Source of the DNA: Mucilaginibacter sp. SMC90 | Lineage (GTDB): Bacteria; Bacteroidota; Bacteroidia; Sphingobacteriales; Sphingobacteriaceae | Direction: 5' to 3' | DNA length: 64,000 nt | Assembly (NCBI RefSeq): GCF_022811725.1 | Contig: NZ_CP094527.1 | Location: 248,001-312,000, forward strand | In this document: positions 34,498-41,924 of the stretch, in pieces | How the letters are laid out: each line of letters opens with the position of its first letter | Position numbering within the stretch: position 1 is the stretch's first letter | Translations under genes and position numbers: made by a program | Notes under the pieces: model-generated | Database searches by the model: none | Seen by the model: only the letters and a program-made list of their open reading frames with translations | What the model was told of the DNA's origin: nothing

Positions 34498-35664
34498 TTA
34501 ACTTACGCTCGTTACCGTCTTCTTCAACTCTGTTTCCAGGTTTTGGAGTTCGGTATTCAGGGTACGGCGGTTGGCGGTGCCTTCGTCGTGAATGCGTTTT
34601 ACCTCGGTAAGGGTTTCAATGAGCGATGAAGTGGTCTTTTTCAGCGTATCTAATGACACTACCGTTTTTTCATTTTCGCGGGCTACGTCAATGCTGTTTT
34701 GCTTCAGCATTTCGGCATTCTTTTGTAAAATGGTATTGGTAGTATCCGAGATTTTTTTCTGCATCTCCACATTCTCTTTCTGACGGTTGAGGGCCACAGC
34801 TATGGTAAGCTGGTTTTTCCAAACCGGAATAGTGGTTGACACAATAGACTGTGCTTTTTCGGCAATAGTGGTATTATTGTTCTGCACCACACGGATCTGG
34901 GCCAGCGATTGCAGCATGATAAACCGAACTACTTTCAGGTCGGCCAGGCGTTTATCCAACCGGTTCACAAAATCGCGCAGATCGGCAATTTCGTAATCCT
35001 GGTAACCTGTTGGGTTACCGTCCATTACAGCCAGCTTTTCGTTAAGTTCATTGTATTTGAGCTGTCCGGCGATGATGAGGTCTTCCATTTGCTTAATGTA
35101 GGTAACGTTGCTGTCAAACATGGTTTGCAGCGAGCTGTTATCCTTCAGAGAGTTAACGCGACCGGCCTTGATCTTATTGGTGATCTTATCGATGTTGTTA
35201 ACCACGGTATCATACTTCTGGAAAAGCTTTTTGGTATCAACAACCAGCTTTTTCATGAAAGGGATATGCGATATAAATGAGGTGAACGCATTTTGGTTAA
35301 GCTCATCAACATCAATATAGTTAAGCTCGGTAAGCAACTCGTTGATCAGTCCGCCTACTTCGCCCGAGTTATAGGTGCGTACCGAAGTAAGAAAATTATT
35401 GCTGTATTTCTCCATTGAGTTTTGTACCTCAACGCCGTAGTTCAGTATCGAGTTAACATCGGCCGGATTGATATCCTTACCCATGTCACCATACTTTTGC
35501 AAATCCTGGTTTGGTATAGCATCAAGGTTTACATTCCCCTGCTTATCTACCTTCATAGGCACATTGCTGGCCTGTGAAGCTGCCGCTGGAATATCCAGGT
35601 TGGTTGGAGTGATCAGCGGTGGTATATTCAGATTTAGTTCATCATTGTTTGGTGCACTTTCCAT
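34498..35664 (-). CDS. telA: TelA-like toxic anion resistance protein
   Basis: A 388-residue cytoplasmic, mostly helical protein of the TelA/KlaA family (PF05816), found in tellurite-resistance and Ter stress loci. The central part (about 90-330) shows family-like long helices: VEVQNSMEKYSNNFLTSVRT, LVVDTKKLFQKYDTVVNNID, RLDKRLADLKVVRFIMLQ and IVSTTIPVWKNQLTIAVAL. The N-terminal 60 residues are proline- and asparagine-rich and likely flexible. It is the last gene of the Ter cluster, 88 nt after the second TerD pair. Biochemical role unknown. Confidence 0.88.
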   Translation of the reverse strand: MESAPNNDELNLNIPPLITPTNLDIPAAASQASNVPMKVDKQGNVNLDAIPNQDLQKYGDMGKDINPADVNSILNYGVEVQNSMEKYSNNFLTSVRTYNSGEVGGLINELLTELNYIDVDELNQNAFTSFISHIPFMKKLVVDTKKLFQKYDTVVNNIDKITNKIKAGRVNSLKDNSSLQTMFDSNVTYIKQMEDLIIAGQLKYNELNEKLAVMDGNPTGYQDYEIADLRDFVNRLDKRLADLKVVRFIMLQSLAQIRVVQNNNTTIAEKAQSIVSTTIPVWKNQLTIAVALNRQKENVEMQKKISDTTNTILQKNAEMLKQNSIDVARENEKTVVSLDTLKKTTSSLIETLTEVKRIHDEGTANRRTLNTELQNLETELKKTVTSVS

Positions 35665-35752
35665 AATCTTATTGTTAATGATTTAGTAGTACTTAATTAG
35701 TTCAGGTTAAAAGCCATCAGGCTTAATACTTAAGACTAATGACTTTTAACTT

Positions 35753-36367
35753 TTATAAATAGGTAGCGGTAACAGTTTTCACTGTTTCTTCCAATTTGCG
35801 GTCGCGGGTTGGCTCGCCAATGGCGTTAAATTTCCATTCGCCGTTCTTTTTGTAAAATACGCCCATCACCATAGATACGTGGCCCGCAAAATCTTTGCTG
35901 TGCGCAATATCATAGGTGGCGAAGATCTCATTAACGCGTTTTGGTGTACCTTCATAAATACGGATCGAGGCAAAGGGGATAGTACCAAAGTCCTGACCGC
36001 GGAAACTGTTTAAAACAAAGGCCACATAAGTGATGGTTGGGCTCAGTGTACCAAAATCAACAGTGATCACTTCATTGTCCAATCCGTCGTTGCCTGCCAT
36101 ATCACCTGTAAGGTCATCACCGCTGTGCTTTACAGCATGGTCTTTTGAGCGCAGGTTACCGAAATAGATCACATCAACCAGGCGTTTGTTTTCATCATAT
36201 AAAATACAACTGGCATCAAGGTCAACAGCTTCTTTTGTGGAGCCAAAACCAAACAGGCCTTTCTTTTCAATAGCCCCCCAGTTTATACCAATGCATACAT
36301 TTTGTAATTTACTGCCGTTACTTTTTTCAAGGCTGATCCGCTGCCCCTTTTGAAGATTGATAGCCAT
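35753..36367 (-). CDS. TerD family calcium-binding stress protein (long form, pair 2)
   Basis: A 204-residue TerD-fold protein, a calcium-binding beta-sandwich. It opens with MAINLQKGQRISL, the N-terminus shared by all four TerD genes here. Metal-binding segments are EAVDLDASCILYDENK and the variant loop GDDLTGDMAGNDGLDNE. The C-terminal half holds ASIRIYEG and VFYKKNGEWKFNAIGEP. A GLFGFGSTKE insert before the metal segment marks the TerZ/TerX-like subtype. It starts 4 nt after the short TerD gene upstream, so the two form a pair. It likely acts in the cytoplasm or at the membrane with TerC. Confidence 0.92.
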   Translation of the reverse strand: MAINLQKGQRISLEKSNGSKLQNVCIGINWGAIEKKGLFGFGSTKEAVDLDASCILYDENKRLVDVIYFGNLRSKDHAVKHSGDDLTGDMAGNDGLDNEVITVDFGTLSPTITYVAFVLNSFRGQDFGTIPFASIRIYEGTPKRVNEIFATYDIAHSKDFAGHVSMVMGVFYKKNGEWKFNAIGEPTRDRKLEETVKTVTATYL

Positions 36368-36371
36368 AATT

Positions 36372-36926
36372 TTAGTTGTATTTATTTAAATAATCCTGCA
36401 AGCCGCCTTTCATACCGGCACCTACAGCTTCAAATTTCCAGTTATTATCTTTTTTGTAGATCCGGCCAAACTCAACGGCGGTCTCTATCGAAAAATCCTC
36501 TTCCAGTTCGTATTTCAAAATATCGGTATTGGTAGCCGAATCAAAAATGCGAACGAATGAGTTGCGCACCTGCCCGAAATTCTGGCGGCGGCTTTCGGCC
36601 TCGTGAATGGTTACTACAATACAAATTTCGGTAGCACGCGGATCGATCTTTGACAGGTCAACAATGATCTGTTCATCGTCGCCATCGCCGGCACCGGTAA
36701 GGTTATCGCCGGTGTGCTCAACAGCACCATCCGGAGATTTCGGATTATTGTAGAAAACGAAAAAATCGTCGGTCAGTATTTTTTTGTTGTCGCCCATGAT
36801 GAACACCGAAGCGTCCAGGTCAAAGGCCGAGCCTGTTGATGAGTTATTTGTATCCCAACCAAGGCCTATTGTAAATTTAGGGGCACCAATGGTTTCCCGC
36901 TGGCCTTTTTGCAAGTTAATTGCCAT
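36372..36926 (-). CDS. TerD family calcium-binding stress protein (short form, pair 2)
   Basis: A 184-residue TerD/TerE-type protein. Calcium-binding residues lie in SAFDLDASVFIMGDNK and GDNLTGAGDGDDEQI. FFVFYNNPKSPDGAVEHTGD and EAESRRQNFGQVRNSFVRI are typical of the family. It overlaps the end of the phosphoribosyltransferase gene by 11 nt, which indicates translational coupling. The partner long-form TerD gene follows after 4 nt. Confidence 0.93.
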   Translation of the reverse strand: MAINLQKGQRETIGAPKFTIGLGWDTNNSSTGSAFDLDASVFIMGDNKKILTDDFFVFYNNPKSPDGAVEHTGDNLTGAGDGDDEQIIVDLSKIDPRATEICIVVTIHEAESRRQNFGQVRNSFVRIFDSATNTDILKYELEEDFSIETAVEFGRIYKKDNNWKFEAVGAGMKGGLQDYLNKYN

Positions 36927-37761
36927 GCTGAATTAGTTTATTGTTGTTTATTAATAGGTTTTGTTTAATAAAGTTTAAGTTTGGCGCATAGGCTTCAATA
37001 GTATGGTAACCATTGCCTAAAGCCATATCATATAACAAGTTTATGAAATTGCTGCTTTGATCTTGTATAAAAATGCAAAAACTTTCATGATCGTAATTTA
37101 AAATATACTTTACTATGCGTGTGTTAACGCAAAAGTCATTGCCTTTAATGATATCGTTTAAATGAAATATGTTTTTAACATGATGGTAATTGAGGTAATT
37201 CTCAATATTGGGGTGGATATTCTTGTTAACCAATTCGGCAAAGTATAGCATATAAATATCGTTCTGTAAGCCATACTCACCTACCATTTTCATGATCATG
37301 CGCTCATGGCTGCCGGTTATCTTGATGTCATCCAAAAACAGCAGTGTTTTGCCTGCAAGGAAATCCTTATCAATATGAAACGAATCGTTGCCAATTAAAT
37401 TGATCCTTTGTTCGGCATCCAGTTCGCCATAATCTTCCTTATAGGTTATGGTACGGTGTACTTTGGTTTCCTGCACTACCGGGTAACCATGATTGGCCAG
37501 CCAGCGATTAATCCTGCTCACAAAATGGTTTTTCATGGCAAAGGTAGCCGTAGGGATAAACGAATAAGGACTCGATATCACTACGATCTGCTGTTTTATG
37601 GGCTGTTTACTTAAATGCGTTGCAATAAAGCCATCGGCCAAATCGGTACCGAAGTAGCCGGATACTGTACCATCGCCAAATTTAAAGCGGCTGTAATCAT
37701 CGGCATCGAAACCAAAATGTGTAGCGCTGTTGATGTGATGTAACGAGTAGGTAGCTTTCAT
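36916..37761 (-). CDS. Phosphoribosyltransferase of the Ter locus
   Basis: A 281-residue protein of the type I phosphoribosyltransferase fold. The PRPP-binding loop is TLLFLDDIKITGSHE at about 138-152, with the paired acidic residues and the T-G-S/H turn. An N-terminal domain (FGDGTVSGYFGTDLADGFIA) and a C-terminal helical part are Ter-specific. Phosphoribosyltransferase and HAD genes in Ter clusters have been proposed to make a nucleoside-like metabolite; that role is inferred, not shown. Its start overlaps the HAD gene by 4 nt and its end overlaps the next TerD gene by 11 nt. Confidence 0.8.
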   Translation of the reverse strand: MKATYSLHHINSATHFGFDADDYSRFKFGDGTVSGYFGTDLADGFIATHLSKQPIKQQIVVISSPYSFIPTATFAMKNHFVSRINRWLANHGYPVVQETKVHRTITYKEDYGELDAEQRINLIGNDSFHIDKDFLAGKTLLFLDDIKITGSHERMIMKMVGEYGLQNDIYMLYFAELVNKNIHPNIENYLNYHHVKNIFHLNDIIKGNDFCVNTRIVKYILNYDHESFCIFIQDQSSNFINLLYDMALGNGYHTIEAYAPNLNFIKQNLLINNNKLIQHGN

Positions 37762-38453
37762 AAACTTAATAAGGTTAAAATTGATAAGTTGTTTGAATTG
37801 ATGAGCAGGCTATTAAGGCCTGCATCATTAGCTCCTGCTATATCTGCTGCCGGGTTATCGCCTATATGTATAATGCCCGATGGGGTTATTTGCTTTGGTT
37901 TATTACAATCTTTAACTTTTTGCACCATCAGGTTAAACAGCTCCGGGTTAGGTTTTGACATTCCCTCCTCGTCCGAATAGATCTGGAAGTTAAAAAAATC
38001 TGCCAGCCCTAACTTAACCATCACCTTGCGGAGCGTTTCTCCCTTTATAAAACCTGTATTGCTTAAAATACTCAATGAGCAATAGCCTTTCTGTTTTAGA
38101 TGCTGCAGCGTATCAATTGTTACAGGCGAGTAAAGCACCGGCAAGTAATAGAACAATAGTGTTTCCATATCAGCATATAGCTTATCTGCGTTAACATCGG
38201 CAAGTGGATACTGGTTATCATTGATCATGCTGATCACCATCAGGTACATTTCATCGGCATCGATGTTTTTGCCGGTACGCTCATTAACGGCATTGCACAT
38301 CAAATCAACCTGGCGGAAAGCCCTTGCCACTTCATCAATACTTTTACCCCCTGGATTAAAATCCCGGTGAAAGATCTTGGTGCGTTCTATCTTAAAGTAC
38401 GGGTTTGACTTGATCAGCGTAAGCCAAAGATCAAATGAATAGTGCTGGTACAT
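37758..38453 (-). CDS. HAD superfamily hydrolase of the Ter locus
   Basis: A 231-residue phosphatase-like enzyme. Motif I is FDLWLTL (Asp8 as likely nucleophile; the second acidic residue of the usual DxDxT is replaced by Trp). Motif II is LSNTGF, motif III lies in SKPNPELF, and motif IV is HIGDNPAADIAGA. A helical cap lies at about 25-110. The ATG before YQHYSFDL is preferred; an upstream ATG adds 12 residues and reaches into a hairpin repeat. It is translationally coupled to the phosphoribosyltransferase and probably dephosphorylates that enzyme's product. Confidence 0.85.
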   Translation of the reverse strand: MYQHYSFDLWLTLIKSNPYFKIERTKIFHRDFNPGGKSIDEVARAFRQVDLMCNAVNERTGKNIDADEMYLMVISMINDNQYPLADVNADKLYADMETLLFYYLPVLYSPVTIDTLQHLKQKGYCSLSILSNTGFIKGETLRKVMVKLGLADFFNFQIYSDEEGMSKPNPELFNLMVQKVKDCNKPKQITPSGIIHIGDNPAADIAGANDAGLNSLLINSNNLSILTLLSL

Positions 38454-38480
38454 TGTTTTTAGGTAGATGTATAAGTTTTC

Positions 38481-38570
38481 CCATGTCATTGCGAGCGTAG
38501 CGTGGCAATCGCATGCTATACAGGGCGACTTTGCTTCCGTGCGATTGCTTCGTGCCTCGCAATGACATGG
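38481..38570. repeat. Interspersed hairpin repeat, family A, copy 4 (diverged)
   Basis: Outer arms ccatgtcattgcgag and ctcgcaatgacatgg pair perfectly; the inner arm has diverged to gcgtagcgtggcaatcg. The loop keeps atacagggcga. It separates the first TerD pair from the HAD gene inside the presumed Ter operon. Confidence 0.75.
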
Positions 38571-38630
38571 TGTAGAATCCTAAATCGGGATGCTTCAATT
38601 CTCGGTTCTTGCTTTCTTGATTCTTTGCTC

Positions 38631-39299
38631 TTAATAGTTCCGGAGCAACTCCGAAAGGCTATCAGTTGAATGCGGATCGCCGATGGCACGGAATTTCCAG
38701 GTGCCGTCTTTGCGATATACTTCGGCAAAGGTCATAGAGCACATACCGTTGTAAGTTGAATCGCCGGAGAGACTGAATTTCGCGATCTCTTTTCCATGGC
38801 TATCCACTGCGCGGATAAACGCGTTTTCCACCATGCCAAAGTGCTGGTTATTTTTGCGGCCCTGGTAAATGGCTACCAGGAACAGGATGCGGTCATATTT
38901 TGGGTCGAGCGAATCAAGTTTTACGATGATTTGCTCATCGTCGCCATCACCTGCGCCGGTACGGTTATCGCCCGTAAGCCAGATTTGACCAGACGGATGG
39001 CGCATAGAATTAAAATAGATCACATCTCCCTCAAACATATTAATGGTGCGGCCATTAGCAGTTTGCTTTGCATAACCACGATTAGCAACCTTGCCATTTT
39101 TATCTAATAAAAATGCTATCGCATCCAGGTCATATTCAGCTTCTTCGGCACCGCCAAACAGCTTGCCCAAAAAGCCGCCGCCATGTGTTTTACGCACATC
39201 CCAGCCTAAGCCTATAGTTACCGACGAGAGGTCGAAACTTTCACCTTTATCATTTTTACGCAGGTCGATGGTTTGACCCTTTACCAAATTTATAGCCAT
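38631..39299 (-). CDS. TerD family calcium-binding stress protein (long form, pair 1)
   Basis: A 222-residue TerD-fold protein. The calcium-binding segments are EYDLDAIAFLLDKNGK and GDNRTGAGDGDDEQI. A glycine-rich insert GGGFLGKLFGGAEE precedes the first, as in the TerF/TerX-like long forms. The C-terminal RKDGTWKFRAIGDP matches the family end. It starts 4 nt after the upstream short TerD gene, the same spacing as in the second pair. Confidence 0.92.
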   Translation of the reverse strand: MAINLVKGQTIDLRKNDKGESFDLSSVTIGLGWDVRKTHGGGFLGKLFGGAEEAEYDLDAIAFLLDKNGKVANRGYAKQTANGRTINMFEGDVIYFNSMRHPSGQIWLTGDNRTGAGDGDDEQIIVKLDSLDPKYDRILFLVAIYQGRKNNQHFGMVENAFIRAVDSHGKEIAKFSLSGDSTYNGMCSMTFAEVYRKDGTWKFRAIGDPHSTDSLSELLRNY

Positions 39300-39303
39300 T
39301 GCT

Positions 39304-39879
39304 TTATTTGATTATTTGCCCTTTGAAATATTTACTTAAAAAGAAGGCCAGGTCTTCTTTATAGCCCACGCCCGATGCTTCAAACTTCCATGCGCCGCCA
39401 CGTTTGTACAGTCTGCCAAACTCAATGGCCGTTTCGATAGAAAAATCTTCGCCCAACTCGTATTTGCAAACTTCGGCCCCGGTTTGATTGTCTAAGATAC
39501 GAATATAGGAATCACGCACCTGGCCGAAATTTTGGCGGCGGGCCTGCGCTTCATGAATAGTTACTACAAACAAGATCTCCTGGATGCGGGTGTCTACTTT
39601 AGTCAAATCAACCGTGATTGATTCGTCATCGCCGCCATCGCTGTTGCCACCTGTCGGATCATCCCCGGTATGGTGAACCGATTCCTCGGGCGAATCGACA
39701 TTATTATAGAACACAAAAAACTCATCCTGCGGTACCAACCGGTTAGCGTCGATCATGATGGCCGATACGTCAAGATCGAAATCATAACCAGTACCCTCGT
39801 TTGGGTTCCAGCCCAAACCAACTGTCATTCTTGAAAGGCCGATATCTATTTTCTGCCCTTTTTGTAAGTTAATAGCCAT
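39304..39879 (-). CDS. TerD family calcium-binding stress protein (short form, pair 1)
   Basis: A 191-residue TerD/TerE-type protein. The start at MAINLQKGQKIDIGL matches the other three TerD genes; 29 further open codons upstream are not family-like and were not used. Calcium-binding residues are in DFDLDVSAIMIDANR and GDDPTGGNSDGGDDESI. EEFFVFYNN-like (DEFFVFYNNVDSPEESVHH) and EAQARRQNFGQVRDSYIRI are family features. This is the first gene of the TerD-HAD-PRTase part of the locus and lies after a 540-nt gap full of repeats. Confidence 0.92.
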   Translation of the reverse strand: MAINLQKGQKIDIGLSRMTVGLGWNPNEGTGYDFDLDVSAIMIDANRLVPQDEFFVFYNNVDSPEESVHHTGDDPTGGNSDGGDDESITVDLTKVDTRIQEILFVVTIHEAQARRQNFGQVRDSYIRILDNQTGAEVCKYELGEDFSIETAIEFGRLYKRGGAWKFEASGVGYKEDLAFFLSKYFKGQIIK

Positions 39880-40420
39880 TTTAGTATATGTTATTTTAGG
39901 TAAAACCTGTATTGCCTTTTGGGTATTGCGCGGCGTTGCAGGTATTGGCCGGTGACAAACCGGCAATTAAACATTTAATCTAAGGTAGATGTTTTATTGA
40001 GGTGATATTGTAAAAATTGTCTACACAAAAATAAGACGATGGCAGGGGCGGGTTGTTACAGGGATAAGGGCGATATTTATACGGCTTAAACAAAAATCCC
40101 CAGATGGGGAACAGATTTGTAGTAATATCATATACCGAAAACCGTGCCAGAGGTATGGAACACTCGGAGTTGTGTACCTCTGGCACACCAAGACAAACAA
40201 ATCTTTAATTTCTACAAACCTTTTGCACCTCTGGTGCAACTAAGCAATTTCCTTCCCTGGCGCAAGTGTTGTGTGGATGGTTGTGGGCATGCTCACTTGT
40301 GCCTATGCGAAATGTCTGTAAACTTTTTTTAGGACGATACAAAAGCACAAGTCATCCACACTAATTCCCCCTACTCAAGACTTGCGCTAAAAATGGGCCC
40401 GTTTCGGCAATCTCTATGAA
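39880..40420. repeat. Gene-free repeat region between PgpA and the TerD pair
   Basis: No gene is supported. Several hairpins are seen: TCCCC-AGAT-GGGGA at 40096-40109; a perfect 12-bp pair GTGCCAGAGGTA / TACCTCTGGCAC at 40143-40154 and 40174-40185; the palindrome TTGCACC-TCT-GGTGCAA at 40222-40238; and a long interrupted inverted repeat at about 40259-40388 with ends GCGCAAGT and ACTTGCGC and inner GTGTGGATG / CATCCACAC. The promoter of the downstream TerD genes probably lies near 39890-39960, but I cannot place it. Confidence 0.65.
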
Positions 40421-40888
40421 TTAATGTGCACCAAACTTCATCCACACAAAATACCCTACCCAAAGCAGAATGTTAGAATAAACACCGGCCAGCACATCAT
40501 CCATCATCACACCCAAACCGCCGCCCAGGTCTTCCATTTTGCGAACACCAAGCGGTTTTACAATATCAAAAAAGCGGAACAGTACCAACCCGGCTAAAAG
40601 GAAATACAAATTAGCGGGAATAAAGAGCATGGCTATCAGCATTCCGGCAACTTCGTCAATGACCACGCGCGAGCTATCTTCACCCCAGTCGGGTTCAACT
40701 TTGTTACCTACAAATACGCCGAGCGCAGTAATGAATACAGTAATAGCCAGCAGGTACCAGGGATTTTGCAAGGCCGGGTTTTGCCACAGCAGCCAGATAA
40801 AGCCACAGGTAACAATGGCGGCATAAGTGCCCCCGCCTTTTAAAAAACCGATGCCAAAAATGGAAGCTATTGTTTTATTTAAGAACAT
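40421..40888 (-). CDS. pgpA: Phosphatidylglycerophosphatase A
   Basis: A 155-residue membrane enzyme that removes the phosphate from phosphatidylglycerophosphate to give phosphatidylglycerol. It has the family signatures FGIGFLKGGGTYAA, VVIDEVAGMLIAML, LFRFFDIVKPLGVRKMEDL and GVMMDDVLAGVYSN, with the conserved acidic residues, and four hydrophobic segments. The length is normal. It lies between TerC and the TerD genes on the same strand, but the gaps on both sides (211 and 541 nt) hold repeats, so it may be transcribed separately. Confidence 0.93.
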   Translation of the reverse strand: MFLNKTIASIFGIGFLKGGGTYAAIVTCGFIWLLWQNPALQNPWYLLAITVFITALGVFVGNKVEPDWGEDSSRVVIDEVAGMLIAMLFIPANLYFLLAGLVLFRFFDIVKPLGVRKMEDLGGGLGVMMDDVLAGVYSNILLWVGYFVWMKFGAH

Positions 40889-40920
40889 TTAATTTTATAT
40901 CGTTAATCAATCTTTCTATT

Positions 40921-41033
40921 CCCTCCCTTGGGAGGGGTGCGGCTGTCTGTGCTGTGGCAGGGAGGGGTTTATACGCCGTGCAAAATCGGGAATTGTTCAA
41001 GAAACCCCTCCCTACACCCTCCCCGGGGGAGGG
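40921..41033. repeat. C/G-rich palindromic repeat pair
   Basis: AGGGAGGGGTTT (left) pairs with AAACCCCTCCCT (right), and outside them CCCTCCCTTGGGAGGG and CCCTCCCCGGGGGAGGG face each other; each is itself a palindrome. It lies between TerC and PgpA and belongs to the same type as the 932-1063 element. Confidence 0.7.
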
Positions 41034-41099
41034 AATCGCACAAAGCCCCCGCTTTTTTATTGTTTACTGCACACTGTCAACTCAAAACTACCAACTTGC

Positions 41100-41921
41100 C
41101 TACTGCTTATCCAATACATCCTCCGCTGCTTCGGCAACTTCGGGCTCAATGGTATGTCTTTTTGGAAAGTTGAATAGCAGCGATGTTAATACAGGGATAA
41201 TAAATAAGGTCACTGTAAGTACCGAAGTGAAAATATCAGCGCTTTCGCCCTCCATTAGCTTTGAAAATCCGGCTTCGGGGTAAAAGTGAACAAATAATGA
41301 TGATGCCAGTTTAATCCCCAGTACACCGATCACTATAAAAGCTACAGTTTCCAGGAAAGTAAACTTCTCCATTAGCCTTACAAATGCCTGGGCTACAAAG
41401 CGCATAGCCAGAATGCCGATAAACACACCGATATAGATCAGCATTTTATGATCGGTAAAAGCTACCGCGGCAAAAACGTTATCGATAGAGAATGCAAGGT
41501 CCATCAGCTCAACTAAAGCTATGGTAGCCCATAAGTTGCCTATTAAACCTACGGTTGAGCGGTAAAGCCAGTTCTTGCTCTTATCAACAGTTTCTTCTTC
41601 GCTGTCGCCGTTGGCTTTTTGCAGTTTGCCTTTAAAATAATTGAAGCTCAGGTATATCAGATAAAGGCCGCCAAGCGGTTTTAACCACCAAACTGATACC
41701 AGCCATGCCGCTAAAAATAAACAAACACCACGCAAAACGTAAGCACCGATGATGCCGTAGCGTAATGCTTTTTTACGCTGGTGCGGAGGCAGGTCGAGCA
41801 CCATGGTTGCCAGTACGGCAGCATTATCAACAGAGAGCAGGCTCTCAATAACTATCAGATTTAAAACGATCAATACGCCGGCCTTCAGGTCGGGGCCAAG
41901 CAGGTAATGTAAAAACTCCAT
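41100..41921 (-). CDS. terC: TerC family integral membrane protein
   Basis: A 273-residue membrane protein with seven to eight predicted helices. The family's paired acidic motifs are ESLLSVDNAAVLATMV (about 26-41) and LAFSIDNVFAAVAF (about 135-150), both thought to bind metal ions within the membrane. The C-terminal 20 residues are charged. TerC acts as the membrane hub of Ter complexes and some relatives export manganese. Its start lies 3 nt after the stop of the unknown 320-residue gene, which indicates coupling. Confidence 0.92.
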   Translation of the reverse strand: MEFLHYLLGPDLKAGVLIVLNLIVIESLLSVDNAAVLATMVLDLPPHQRKKALRYGIIGAYVLRGVCLFLAAWLVSVWWLKPLGGLYLIYLSFNYFKGKLQKANGDSEEETVDKSKNWLYRSTVGLIGNLWATIALVELMDLAFSIDNVFAAVAFTDHKMLIYIGVFIGILAMRFVAQAFVRLMEKFTFLETVAFIVIGVLGIKLASSLFVHFYPEAGFSKLMEGESADIFTSVLTVTLFIIPVLTSLLFNFPKRHTIEPEVAEAAEDVLDKQ

Positions 41922-41924
41922 AAA

